Positions 33,843 to 42,769 of a stretch of 64,000 nucleotides of DNA are shown piece by piece; positions within the stretch are counted from its first letter, which is position 1, and each line of letters opens with the position of its first letter. The position numbers and the translations under genes are program-made. Below the pieces are notes generated by a model. It ran no database searches and was not told the DNA's origin. It saw only the letters and a list, made by a program, of their open reading frames with translations. The stretch is from Leifsonia shinshuensis (GTDB lineage Bacteria > Actinomycetota > Actinomycetes > Actinomycetales > Microbacteriaceae): positions 3,038,001 through 3,102,000 of the forward strand of contig NZ_CP043641.1 in assembly GCF_014217625.1 (NCBI RefSeq), in the 5' to 3' direction.

Positions 33843-34070
33843 ATGATCACGGTGACCAGGCTGAACCACGTGCCGTTCGCCGTGAACCCGGACCTGATCG
33901 AACGGATCAACGCCGACCCCGACACCACTCTGACGATGGTCGACGGCGTGCGCTACGTGGTGACGGAGACGATGGCCGAGGTCATCGACCGGATCGCCGC
34001 GTTCCGCGCGGAGGTGCTCGATCGCGCATACCGGCTGGGACGGCCGGCCGACACGGGCGAAGGGAGCTGA
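33843..34070 (+). CDS. flbD: FlbD-family flagellar protein
   Basis: 75 aa. MITVTRLNHVPFAVNPDLIERIN and TTLTMVDGVRYVVTETMAEVIDRI (given as halves) match the small FlbD family found just before motA in Gram-positive flagellar operons. Role unknown. Two bases separate it from motA. Confidence 0.9.
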   Translation: MITVTRLNHVPFAVNPDLIERINADPDTTLTMVDGVRYVVTETMAEVIDRIAAFRAEVLDRAYRLGRPADTGEGS

Positions 34071-34072
34071 GC

Positions 34073-34894
34073 ATGGATCTGGCAATGATCATCGGGATCG
34101 TCGCGGCCTTCGGCTCGCTGTTGACGATGGTGCTGATCGAGGGCGAGAGCCCCGCGGCGCTGCTCCTCATCGGGCCCGTCGTGTTCGTGCTCGGCGCCAC
34201 CGTCTCGGTCGGAATCGCCGGCGCGACGCTGAAGGACGCGATCGACTCGTTCAAGGCCGTCCCCGGGGCGATCAAGGGCAAGAAGCCCGACTTCGCCGGC
34301 ACGGTCGCCACCCTGCTCGACCTGGCCGACGTCGCCCGCCAGCGCGGGCTGCTCTCGCTGGAGTCGTCGGCGGAGGAAGTCAAGGACCCGTTCCTGTCGA
34401 GCGCCCTGCAGGGCGTGGCCGACGGCGCCGACTCCGAGGACCTGCGCATCCTGCTGGAGGACCAGATCGCGACGTGGTCGAAGGCCACCCGCGTCTCCTC
34501 CTCGTTCTTCGCGGCGCTCGGCGGCTACGCGCCGACGATCGGCATCGTCGGGACCGTCGTCTCGCTCACCCACGTGCTCGGCAACCTCTCCACGCCGGAC
34601 AAGCTCGGCCCGATGATCGCCAGCGCGTTCGTAGCCACGCTCTGGGGCCTCCTCTCGGCCAACTTCATCTGGCTGCCGCTCGGCACGCGCATGCGCCGGC
34701 TCGCCGAGCTCGAGGCCGAGCGCCGACAGATCGTCGTGGAGGGCGTGCTCGCCATCCAGTCCGGCACCTCCTCGCGCGCGCTCTCCGAGCGTCTGACCGC
34801 GATGGTCCCCTACAGCCCCAAGCTGAAGCGCGCTAAGGGCAAGAACGACGCGTCCGCCCCGGTCTCCGAGGCGGCGCCCGCGGTCGGGCCGTGA
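34073..34894 (+). CDS. motA: Flagellar motor stator protein MotA
   Basis: 273 aa. Four transmembrane segments; KLGPMIASAFVATLWGLLSANFIW-type sequence forms TM3-TM4, and the cytoplasmic loop carries the charged residues that contact FliG. With MotB it forms the proton-conducting stator. Overlaps motB by 4 bp. Confidence 0.94.
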   Translation: MDLAMIIGIVAAFGSLLTMVLIEGESPAALLLIGPVVFVLGATVSVGIAGATLKDAIDSFKAVPGAIKGKKPDFAGTVATLLDLADVARQRGLLSLESSAEEVKDPFLSSALQGVADGADSEDLRILLEDQIATWSKATRVSSSFFAALGGYAPTIGIVGTVVSLTHVLGNLSTPDKLGPMIASAFVATLWGLLSANFIWLPLGTRMRRLAELEAERRQIVVEGVLAIQSGTSSRALSERLTAMVPYSPKLKRAKGKNDASAPVSEAAPAVGP

Positions 34895-35721
34895 GCCGCG
34901 GACGTCGCAGGCCGGCCGCGGAGCACGGCGAAGGACACGCGAACGACGAGCGCTGGATGGCCTCCTACATGGACATGGTCACCGTGCTGATGTGCACGTT
35001 CATCGTCCTTTTCTCGATGTCCTCGATCGACGCGCACAAGTTCAACGAGCTGAAGAACTCGCTGCAGACCGGCTTCGGCCAGGTGGTGAGCCAGAAGGTC
35101 GACACGGCCAAAGGCGTGATCGTCTCGGCGAAGGACGCCGATCCCACGCCTGCGCCGTCGTCGGCCTCCACCGCTCCCCCGCTGTCGCCCCTGGAAGCGG
35201 CCAAGCTGGAGGTCGAGGACCTGCGTGCGATCGAGGCGGCGATCAACGCCCGCCTGACCTCCCAGGGCCTGCAGGGGTCGGTGTCGTACACGATCGACGC
35301 CCGCGGCCTGACGATCGGGCTGATCGGCGGGAACGCGTTCTTCGACTCCAACCTCGCGACGCTCACCCCGCTCGCGGTGCGGATCATCGACAATGTCGGG
35401 CCGGTGCTGTACCCGACCTCGTACACGATCTCGGTCGAAGGGCACGCCGACACCCGGCCATCCGGTCCGCCCTACGCCACCAACTGGGACCTCGCCGCCG
35501 CGCGCGCCATCTCGGTGCTGCGCCGGCTCACCGATGTCTCCGGCATCCAGGCGACCCGCATCTACGCGGTCAGCGACGGCTCCGCCACGGCGACGGCCAG
35601 CGGGTCGGACGCGGCGCAACTCGCCCAGGACCGTCGCGTCGACATCGTCGTCCGGTCGTCGAAGCCGCAGGAGGTGCGCGACCTCATCCCGGGGATCGTC
35701 GCGAAGGGAGCAGGCGGATGA
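34891..35721 (+). CDS. motB: Flagellar motor stator protein MotB
   Basis: 276 aa. One transmembrane helix with the proton-carrying Asp (SYMDMVTVLMCTF, about residue 28), a plug/linker rich in Ser/Pro, and a C-terminal OmpA-like peptidoglycan-binding domain (SVEGHADTRPSGPPYATNWDL...). It anchors the stator to the wall. Met/Val-rich pore residues do not distinguish H+ from Na+ use. GTG start overlapping motA; stop overlaps fliM. Confidence 0.95.
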   Translation: MSRGRRRPAAEHGEGHANDERWMASYMDMVTVLMCTFIVLFSMSSIDAHKFNELKNSLQTGFGQVVSQKVDTAKGVIVSAKDADPTPAPSSASTAPPLSPLEAAKLEVEDLRAIEAAINARLTSQGLQGSVSYTIDARGLTIGLIGGNAFFDSNLATLTPLAVRIIDNVGPVLYPTSYTISVEGHADTRPSGPPYATNWDLAAARAISVLRRLTDVSGIQATRIYAVSDGSATATASGSDAAQLAQDRRVDIVVRSSKPQEVRDLIPGIVAKGAGG

Positions 35722-36605
35722 GCCAGACGCTGACGCAGCCGGCCGAGCGGGAGGTGCGGCCGTACGACTTCCGCCGGCCGACCACCCTGGCCCGCGAGCA
35801 CTCGCGCGTGCTGGAGCTGGCCTTCGCGACGTTCGCGCGACAGTGGGGGACGCAGCTGACCGCGAAGGTCCGCGTGCTGTCGCAGGTGACCTGCGAGCAG
35901 GTCACCATGCACACCTACGACGAGTATGCGGCTGCGCTGCCGTCGAGCACCGCGATGGTGCTGTGCTCGATCAGCGACGTGGACTCGCGCGGCGTCATCC
36001 AGCTGCCCACCGGAGCCGCGCTGCGCTGGGTGAACGCGATGCTGGGCGGCAACCGCCCGCTCCCCCTGCTCGACCGTACGTTCACCCCGATCGAGCACGC
36101 GCTGGTCGTCGGCCTGATGAACGACGCGCTCGAAGACCTGCAGTACTCGCTCGGCCCGCTGTTCACGAACTCGGTGCGGATCGACGCCATCCAGTACAAC
36201 TCGCAGTTCGCGCAGGCGGCCCCCACCAGCGAGCTGATGATCGTGGCGCGCTTCGCCGCGCGCGTCGGGGAGGACGTCGCGGAGGCGACCATCGCCCTCC
36301 CCGCCCGCATCCTGCTGGAGCGGCTGGTCGAGACGAACCCGACCGTCGAGGTCGACAACGCCAAGCAGCTGCTGCACGCGCAGCTGGCCCAGGTGCCGGT
36401 CGAGGTGAGCGCACGGCTCGCCTCCGCGAACGTCACCCCGGCCTCCGTGCTCGGCATGGCGGTGGGCGATGTCATCCGCCTGCCCCACCCGGTCAGCCGG
36501 CCGATCCAGGTCGCCGCGGGTGGCGAGCCGGTCGGCACCGCCGCGATCGGCGCCGCGGGGTCGCGGCTCGCTGTCGTCGTCACCACCGCTGAGGACAACC
36601 ACTGA
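35718..36605 (+). CDS. fliM: Flagellar motor switch protein FliM without CheY-binding motif
   Basis: 295 aa from ATG 35718. The core begins PYDFRRPTTLAREHSRVLE and runs through the CheC-like middle domain (GLMNDALEDLQYSLGPLF) to a C-terminal SpoA domain. The usual N-terminal peptide of about 30 aa with LSQxEIDALL, which binds phospho-CheY, is absent: only MSQTLTQPAEREVR precedes the core. Its stop overlaps the fliN ATG by one base. Confidence 0.93.
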   Translation: MSQTLTQPAEREVRPYDFRRPTTLAREHSRVLELAFATFARQWGTQLTAKVRVLSQVTCEQVTMHTYDEYAAALPSSTAMVLCSISDVDSRGVIQLPTGAALRWVNAMLGGNRPLPLLDRTFTPIEHALVVGLMNDALEDLQYSLGPLFTNSVRIDAIQYNSQFAQAAPTSELMIVARFAARVGEDVAEATIALPARILLERLVETNPTVEVDNAKQLLHAQLAQVPVEVSARLASANVTPASVLGMAVGDVIRLPHPVSRPIQVAAGGEPVGTAAIGAAGSRLAVVVTTAEDNH

Positions 36606-37309
36606 TGGAGAGAACACCGATGCCGCAGAACGCATATTCCGCCGCCGCGCAGACACTGACGCATGCCCCGCTGGGAATAGGCGAATTGACCGTCTCGGCC
36701 GACCCGGCGGCGACCGAGGTTCCGGCGACCGCCGCGACCGCCGTCGTCGCCACCTTCATCGGCTCGCCGTCGGCGGAGCTCGCGCTCGCCGTCCGCGACC
36801 CGGAGGTCGTCCTGTCGGAGACGGGCGGGCAGCTCGGGGTCGGCCTGGCCGACGTGCTCCAGCCGGCTCTCGCGACGGCCGCCGAGCAGCTCGGCTCCGG
36901 CGTGCTCGGCGACTCCCGGATCGAGGACGCCGCGCACCTCTTCGCCGACGCCGCGGCGCACCGCTTCACCGTCACCGACCGGTCGGGCCAGGAGGTCGCC
37001 TGGTTCGCCATCCGCGGCGAGGCCGTGCGCGCGTCGTCCGCGGCCACGTCCGACGTCGCCGGACGGCTCGGCCGCATCTCCAACGTCGAGATGGCGCTCA
37101 CGGTCGAGATCGGCCGCACCCGCATGTCGGTCCGCGACGTGCTCGCCGTCGAGCCGGGCACCGTGATCGAGCTGGACCGCTCCGCCGGCTCGCCCGCCGA
37201 CATCCTGCTCAACGGCCGCCTGATCGCCCACGGCGAGATCGTCGTCGTCGACCAGGACTACGCCGTGCGCGTCACCCAGATCCTCGACACCGCCGACGCC
37301 CTGGTCTGA
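36605..37309 (+). CDS. fliN: Flagellar motor switch protein FliN (long form)
   Basis: 234 aa; a second ATG at 36620 is possible. The C-terminal 75 residues form the FliN SpoA domain (SNVEMALTVEIGRTRMSVRDVL, then PADILLNGRLIAHGEIVVV). The N-terminal half (about 30-140) resembles the CheC-like part of FliY-type proteins, without a recognisable phosphatase motif. It forms the lower C-ring and docks FliH. Four bases separate it from fliO. Confidence 0.92.
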   Translation: MERTPMPQNAYSAAAQTLTHAPLGIGELTVSADPAATEVPATAATAVVATFIGSPSAELALAVRDPEVVLSETGGQLGVGLADVLQPALATAAEQLGSGVLGDSRIEDAAHLFADAAAHRFTVTDRSGQEVAWFAIRGEAVRASSAATSDVAGRLGRISNVEMALTVEIGRTRMSVRDVLAVEPGTVIELDRSAGSPADILLNGRLIAHGEIVVVDQDYAVRVTQILDTADALV

Positions 37310-37312
37310 CCC

Positions 37313-37729
37313 GTGGACACCCTCTTCACCGCGCTCCGCGTCGCCGTCTCCCTCGCGCTCATCATCGGACTGATCTGGTTCGTTCAGCGCCGGAGCGCGA
37401 AGTGGAGCCGGAAGAGGAGCAAGCGGCCGATCACGGTCATCGGACGGCAGTCGCTTGGCGGCAAGTCGCGGGTCGTGATCGTGGAGGCCGACGGCACCCA
37501 CTTCGTGCTCGGCGTGACGGACAGCTCGGTCGTGGTGCTGAAGTCGCGCGAGCTGGACACGTTCGCGGACGCCCTGGCGGAGCTGGAGCTGGAGCAGGCG
37601 GAGCGGGTCGAGCCGACCCCCGGGGTCGAGCCGGCCAGCACGCCCGAGCCGACACCCACCTTCGCGCAGGCGATCACCTCCCCCGACACCTGGCGGAGGG
37701 CGGCCCAGTCCCTCCGAACTCCGCGGTGA
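37313..37729 (+). CDS. fliO: Flagellar biosynthesis protein FliO
   Basis: 138 aa, GTG start. One N-terminal transmembrane helix (TALRVAVSLALIIGLIWFVQ), a basic stretch (RRSAKWSRKRSKRP) and the FliO cytoplasmic domain with IGRQSLGGKSRVVIVEADG and FVLGVTDSSVVVL. It helps assemble the FliP ring. Overlaps fliP by 4 bp. Confidence 0.9.
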   Translation: MDTLFTALRVAVSLALIIGLIWFVQRRSAKWSRKRSKRPITVIGRQSLGGKSRVVIVEADGTHFVLGVTDSSVVVLKSRELDTFADALAELELEQAERVEPTPGVEPASTPEPTPTFAQAITSPDTWRRAAQSLRTPR

Positions 37730-38565
37730 GCACCGCAGCGCTCGCGGGCACGCGCCGCAGCTACGCGCGCCCGATCGTCCTCGCGCTGCTGGTGCTCGCC
37801 GCGGTGATCGGCATCGTGCTGCTCACCGCGGGCAGTGCGCACGCCGTCCCGACGCCGTCGCCCACGCCGCCGGCCGGGCCGTCCGGTCCCACCGGCGGCT
37901 CCGGCGGCGCGACCATCGCGATCAACGGCATCAACGGCACGCCCGCCGACACCATCGTCACCCTGCTCGGGGTCACCCTCATCTCGGTGGCGCCGGGCCT
38001 GCTCGTCATGGTCTCGTCGTTCACCAAGGTGTTCGTGGTGCTCTCGATGGCTCGCAATGCGCTCGGCCTCCAGTCGGTGCCGCCGAACCAGGTGCTGGCC
38101 GGGCTCGCGCTGTTCCTGAGCCTGTTCATCATGGCTCCGACCCTCACCGACATCAACGTGCACGCCGTGCAGCCCTATCTCGCCGGACACCTCGACTTCG
38201 GGGGCGCGCTCCAGGCCGCCGAGGCGCCGCTGAAAGCCTTTCTGGGCGCCCACACCCGGCAGGAGGACATCGCCCTGATGACGCGCGCCGCAGGCCGCGC
38301 CAATCCGGCGAACCTGCACGCGGTCCCGCTGACCACCCTGGTGCCGGCGTTCGTCATCTCGGAGCTGCGGGCGGCCTTCATCATCGGCTTCGTGATCTAC
38401 GTGCCGTTCCTCGTCATCGACCTCGTGGTCTCCGCGGGCCTGATGTCGCTCGGCATGATGATGCTCCCGCCGGTGATGGTGTCGCTGCCGTTCAAGATCC
38501 TGCTCTTCGTCCTCGTGGACGGCTGGGGCCTGATCATCCAGTCCCTCGTCGCGAGCTACAAGTAG
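37726..38565 (+). CDS. fliP: Flagellar export gate protein FliP
   Basis: 279 aa. A cleavable-looking signal (IVLALLVLAAVIGIVLLTAGSAHA) and a Pro/Gly-rich spacer precede the FliP core: FTKVFVVLSMARNALGLQSVPPNQVL and VPAFVISELRAAFIIGF (typical). The last helices contain MLPPVMVSLPFKILLFVLVDGW. FliP5-FliQ4-FliR1 form the export channel. Confidence 0.95.
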   Translation: MSTAALAGTRRSYARPIVLALLVLAAVIGIVLLTAGSAHAVPTPSPTPPAGPSGPTGGSGGATIAINGINGTPADTIVTLLGVTLISVAPGLLVMVSSFTKVFVVLSMARNALGLQSVPPNQVLAGLALFLSLFIMAPTLTDINVHAVQPYLAGHLDFGGALQAAEAPLKAFLGAHTRQEDIALMTRAAGRANPANLHAVPLTTLVPAFVISELRAAFIIGFVIYVPFLVIDLVVSAGLMSLGMMMLPPVMVSLPFKILLFVLVDGWGLIIQSLVASYK

Positions 38566-38575
38566 GGGGCTGACC

Positions 38576-38848
38576 GTGAACTCCGCCGCCGTCCTCAAGA
38601 TCGCCACGCAGGCCCTGTTGCTCATGGCCCAGCTCGCCGCGCCGATGGTGCTGACCGCCCTCGCCATCGGCTTCGCCGTGTCGCTCATCCAGTCGATCAC
38701 GCAGATCCAGGAGGTCACCCTCTCGTTCGTGCCGAAGGCGATCGGCGTCTCCATCGCGCTGATCGTGTGCGGCAACTGGATGATCGAGCAGCTGGTGACC
38801 TTCACGCAGTACCTGTTCCAGCAGATCCCGACGCTGCTGGGAGGCTGA
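38576..38848 (+). CDS. fliQ: Flagellar export gate protein FliQ
   Basis: 90 aa, GTG start. Two transmembrane helices; the signature IGFAVSLIQSITQIQEVTLSFVPK is present. Lies between fliP and fliR (gaps of 10 and 2 bp). Confidence 0.95.
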   Translation: MNSAAVLKIATQALLLMAQLAAPMVLTALAIGFAVSLIQSITQIQEVTLSFVPKAIGVSIALIVCGNWMIEQLVTFTQYLFQQIPTLLGG

Positions 38849-38850
38849 CG

Positions 38851-39606
38851 ATGAACATCCCCGTCGACCTGAGCGCGATCGAGGCCACAGCGCTGGTCTC
38901 GGTGCGCATCCTGCTGTTCGTGCTGATCGCGCCGCCGTTCTCGTACCAGGCCTTCCCGCTGCAGATCAAAGGAATGCTCGCCGTCCTGCTCGGGCTCGTC
39001 GTCGCGCCGCAAGCGGCCCAGCTCTACTCCCCCGGCTCGACCGGTCAGTTCCTGCTCGACTTCGTCGGCGAGGCGGCGACGGGCGCCGTGCTCGGCTTCC
39101 TCGTCTACCTCGTGTTCTCCGCCGTGGAGTCCGCCGGCTCGCTGCTCGACTTCTCCAGCGGGCTCCAGGCCGCGCAGCAGTACGACCCGGCCGCGGACAT
39201 CAACGCGGCCCAGTTCTCCCGGCTGTTCCAGATGACGGCGCTGGCGCTGCTGTTCGTCAGCGACGGGTACCAGCTCGTGCTCGGCGGCCTGGTGCGCTCC
39301 TTCACGGCGGTCCCGCTGACGATGTCCGTCGACTGGCGGTCGGTGACGCAGACGCTGAGCGGGTCCGTCACCCAGATGCTGCTCGCCGCGCTGCAGATCG
39401 CCGGCCCGATCATGGCGGTGCTCTTCGTCGCGAATGCCGCGCTGGGCCTGCTCTCCCGGGTGGCGCCGGCGCTCAACGCGTACTCGCTCGGGCCCCCGGC
39501 GCTCATCCTCCTCGCCGTGGTCCTGTGCGCGATCGGCATCGTCGCCCTCCCGCTGATCGTCCAGGCGCTCGCCGGGCAGGCCGTGCACGCGATCGGGGGT
39601 CCCTGA
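38851..39606 (+). CDS. fliR: Flagellar export gate protein FliR
   Basis: 251 aa. Six hydrophobic segments; LLFVLIAPPFSYQAFPLQIKGMLA at the start and NAALGLLSRVAPALNAYSLG are conserved FliR sequences. It completes the export gate. Stop overlaps the flhB ATG by one base. Confidence 0.94.
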   Translation: MNIPVDLSAIEATALVSVRILLFVLIAPPFSYQAFPLQIKGMLAVLLGLVVAPQAAQLYSPGSTGQFLLDFVGEAATGAVLGFLVYLVFSAVESAGSLLDFSSGLQAAQQYDPAADINAAQFSRLFQMTALALLFVSDGYQLVLGGLVRSFTAVPLTMSVDWRSVTQTLSGSVTQMLLAALQIAGPIMAVLFVANAALGLLSRVAPALNAYSLGPPALILLAVVLCAIGIVALPLIVQALAGQAVHAIGGP

Positions 39607-40727
39607 TGTCCGCTCAGGAGCGTACCGAGCAGGCCACCGAGAAGCACCTCAAGTCGGTGCGGTCGAAGGGCCGGCTGCAGAAGGCCCGCGACCTCCCCGC
39701 CTGGCTCTCCATCGGCGTCGCGGTGGCGCTCATCCCGATGATCATCGGCAGCGCGCAGCAGGCGGCCGAGTCGCAGATCTTCGGGTTCCGCGACATCATC
39801 CGCGATCCGACGCCCGCGGGCGCGCTCGCCGCCCTGGGCACGGGACTGCTGTCAGTCGCCGGCACGGTGTGGCCGCTGCTCGTCGTCGTCGCCCTGACGA
39901 TCATCGCAGCGACGGCGGCGCAGGGCGGCATCCACATCAAGAAGCTGCGGGCGCACTTCGAGCAGTTCGATCTGCTCAAGGGCGTCCGCAACATGTTCGG
40001 CGCGCGCAGCGCGTGGGAGCTGGCCAAGACCCTCGGGAAGGCCGCTTTGGTCGGGATCGGGCTGTACGTGGTCGTGCAGGGGCTGATCCCGCTCGTGCTC
40101 CAGACCGGCGCGCTCTCCGTGCCCGGACTCGTGGCCGCCGCGCAGAGCTCGATGGGCTCGCTCCTCCAGCTCGCGATCGGCGGCGGCCTGCTCTTCGCGG
40201 CCATCGACCTGGTCGTGGTGCTGCGCCGCAACCGCACGGCGAGCCGGATGACCAAGCGCGAGGTCAAGGACGAGCACAAGAGCGCAGAGGGCGATCCCAT
40301 GATCCGGGCGCAGCGGCGCAGCAGGCAGCTCGCGATGAGCCGCAACCGCATGATCGCCGCCGTCGCCGACGCGAGCGTCGTGCTGGTCAACCCGACCCAC
40401 GTCGCCGTCGCGCTGAAGTACGAGCCGGGCGCTTCGGCGCCCAAAGTGGTCGCCAAGGGCGCGGACCTGATCGCGGCCCGCATCCGCGAGGAGGCCCTGG
40501 CGAAGGGCGTCCCGATGGTCTCCGACGTGCCCCTGGCCCGGGCGCTGCACGCCGCCTGCGACCTCGGCCAGGAGATCCCGGCCGAGTTCTTCACCCCGGT
40601 CGCCCACGTGCTCGCGTTCGTCATGGCCCTCAAGCGGCGCGGCGGATCGCTCACCGACATCCACACCCTGCCCGCCGCGCAGCGGGCGCGGACTCCGATC
40701 GACACCAGGAGGCTGGTCAACTCGTGA
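39606..40727 (+). CDS. flhB: Flagellar export specificity switch FlhB
   Basis: 373 aa from ATG 39606. QERTEQATEKHLKSVRSKGRL is the FlhB N-terminus; four transmembrane helices follow. The cytoplasmic domain holds the autocleavage motif NPTH (in LVNPTHVAVALKYE). Self-cleavage there switches export from rod/hook to filament proteins, in contact with FliK. Overlaps flhA by 4 bp. Confidence 0.96.
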   Translation: MSAQERTEQATEKHLKSVRSKGRLQKARDLPAWLSIGVAVALIPMIIGSAQQAAESQIFGFRDIIRDPTPAGALAALGTGLLSVAGTVWPLLVVVALTIIAATAAQGGIHIKKLRAHFEQFDLLKGVRNMFGARSAWELAKTLGKAALVGIGLYVVVQGLIPLVLQTGALSVPGLVAAAQSSMGSLLQLAIGGGLLFAAIDLVVVLRRNRTASRMTKREVKDEHKSAEGDPMIRAQRRSRQLAMSRNRMIAAVADASVVLVNPTHVAVALKYEPGASAPKVVAKGADLIAARIREEALAKGVPMVSDVPLARALHAACDLGQEIPAEFFTPVAHVLAFVMALKRRGGSLTDIHTLPAAQRARTPIDTRRLVNS

Positions 40728-42769
40728 AGAACAAGAACCTGTCGCTCCTCGCCGTGCCGATCGGCGTCGTCGGCATCGTGCTCCTGCTGGTCGTCTCGAT
40801 CCCCGCCTGGCTGCTCGACACGCTCATCGTGGTCAACATCGCCTTCGCCCTCGTCGTGCTGCTGACGACGATGTTCGCCCGCAAGCCGCTCGACTTCTCG
40901 GTCTTCCCGTCGCTGCTGCTGATCGCGACGCTGTTCCGGCTGGGGCTCAACGTCGCCTCCACCCGCCTCGTGCTCGGCCAGGGCTACGCCGGCCAGGTCA
41001 TCGAGACGTTCGGCAACGTCGCGGTCGGCGGCAACATCATCATCGGCGCCGTCGTGTTCCTCATCCTCGTGGTCATCCAGTTCGTGGTCATCACGAAGGG
41101 CGCCGAGCGCGTGGCGGAGGTCGGCGCGCGGTTCACGCTCGACGCGATGCCCGGCAAGCAGATGGCGATCGACGCGGACCTCAACGCCGGACTGATCACC
41201 AACACCCAGGCCAGGGAGCGCCGGGCCGAGGTCGCCGCCGAGTCGGACTTCTACGGCGCGATGGACGGCGCCTCCAAGTTCGTCAAGGGTGACGCGATCG
41301 CCGGCATCCTCATCATCGTGATCAACGTCATCGGCGGCATCGGGATCGGGATGCTGCAGAACGGCATGCAGATCACCGACGCGCTGAACAAGTACACCCT
41401 GCTCACCATCGGCGACGGCCTCACCGCGCAGATCCCCGCGCTCCTCATGGCGGTCTCCACCGGCATGATCGTCACGCGGTCCGGCGCCGACTCCGACATG
41501 GGGTCGACGGCCGGCAAGCAGCTCGCCCAGTCGCGGGTCGCGTTGGCGATCTCCGCCGCGGCCGCGATCGCCCTCTCGCTCATCCCCGGCATGCCGATGA
41601 TCCCGTTCCTCGCGGTCGGCGGCATCCTGATCTGGGCGGCTCAGCGGATCAAGGCGCGCGCGGCGAAGGCGGCGGCGGCGGAACGCGAAAAGGCGGTCGC
41701 GGAGAAGACCACGGGTGCGAGCGACACCACCGACGACCTCCTGGAGCACATGCGCGTGCACCCGCTGGAGATCCAGCTCGCCACGGACCTGATCGACATC
41801 GTCTCCGGCGGCTCGGACGACCTGCTCGGCCGGGTGCGCGCGCTGCGGCGCAAGCTGGCGATCGAGCTCGGCATCGTCGTCCCGCCTGTGCGGACGCGCG
41901 ACAACGGCGAGCTGCCCTCCTCCACCTACGCCATCACCGTGGCCGGCGTGGAGGTCGGCCGCGGCCAGGCGCCGCGCGGCAAGGTGCTCGCGCTCGGCGA
42001 CGACCTCAGCGCGCTCGCCGGCGTGGACACGATCGAGCCGGTGTTCGGCCTCCCCGCCAAGTGGATCGCCGCCGAGCTGCGCTACACGGCCGAGCTGTCC
42101 GGCGCCACGGTCATCGACCGGGTCTCCGTCGTCGTCACCCACCTCTCGTCGGCGGTCACGGCCAACGCCGCGCGGCTGCTGTCCCGCGAGGACGTGCGCG
42201 TGCTGACCGAGGGCGTGAAGCGGGTGAACCCGTCCGCGGTCGAGGAGCTCGTCCCCGCGCTGCTCAGCCTCGCGGAGGTGCAGCGCGTGCTGCAGGGACT
42301 CCTCGCCGAGCGGGTGCCCATCAACGACCTCGCTCGCATCTACGAGGCGCTCACGCTCCGCGCGAAGGTGTCGCTCGAACCGGAGGGACTGGTCGAGGCG
42401 GCCAGGCTGGCGCTCGGCGCCGCGCTCTCCAACCCGTACGTGGACGACGGCACCCTCCACGTGATCACCCTCGAGCCGATGCTGGAGCAGGCGATGCTGG
42501 AGGGCCAGCGCCAGACCGAGTACGGCTCCCAGCTCGTGCTCGATCCCCCGGTGCTCGAGCAGGTCCTGACGGAGGTCCGCTCCGCGGCCGCCGAGCACGA
42601 GGGCGCCGTGCTGGTCTGCGCGCCGCAACTGCGTCCGGCGGTGCGCCGGCTCATCGCCGCGCAGGCGCCCGCCCTCCCCGTCCTGTCCTACAACGAGGCC
42701 ACCACCTCCCCCGCGCCCATCGAAACGATCGGAGTAATTCGAATTGTCACCCCGACTCTGGCCTCATAA
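40724..42769 (+). CDS. flhA: Flagellar export gate protein FlhA
   Basis: 681 aa, GTG start. Eight N-terminal transmembrane helices with FHIPEP-family motifs (LNVASTRLVL, DAMPGKQMAIDADLNAG) and a large cytoplasmic domain (about 320-681) with VLREV-type core (EQVLTEVRSAAAEHEGAVLV). It receives chaperone-substrate complexes and uses proton motive force. The last 26 bp overlap the next gene. Confidence 0.96.
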   Translation: MKNKNLSLLAVPIGVVGIVLLLVVSIPAWLLDTLIVVNIAFALVVLLTTMFARKPLDFSVFPSLLLIATLFRLGLNVASTRLVLGQGYAGQVIETFGNVAVGGNIIIGAVVFLILVVIQFVVITKGAERVAEVGARFTLDAMPGKQMAIDADLNAGLITNTQARERRAEVAAESDFYGAMDGASKFVKGDAIAGILIIVINVIGGIGIGMLQNGMQITDALNKYTLLTIGDGLTAQIPALLMAVSTGMIVTRSGADSDMGSTAGKQLAQSRVALAISAAAAIALSLIPGMPMIPFLAVGGILIWAAQRIKARAAKAAAAEREKAVAEKTTGASDTTDDLLEHMRVHPLEIQLATDLIDIVSGGSDDLLGRVRALRRKLAIELGIVVPPVRTRDNGELPSSTYAITVAGVEVGRGQAPRGKVLALGDDLSALAGVDTIEPVFGLPAKWIAAELRYTAELSGATVIDRVSVVVTHLSSAVTANAARLLSREDVRVLTEGVKRVNPSAVEELVPALLSLAEVQRVLQGLLAERVPINDLARIYEALTLRAKVSLEPEGLVEAARLALGAALSNPYVDDGTLHVITLEPMLEQAMLEGQRQTEYGSQLVLDPPVLEQVLTEVRSAAAEHEGAVLVCAPQLRPAVRRLIAAQAPALPVLSYNEATTSPAPIETIGVIRIVTPTLAS

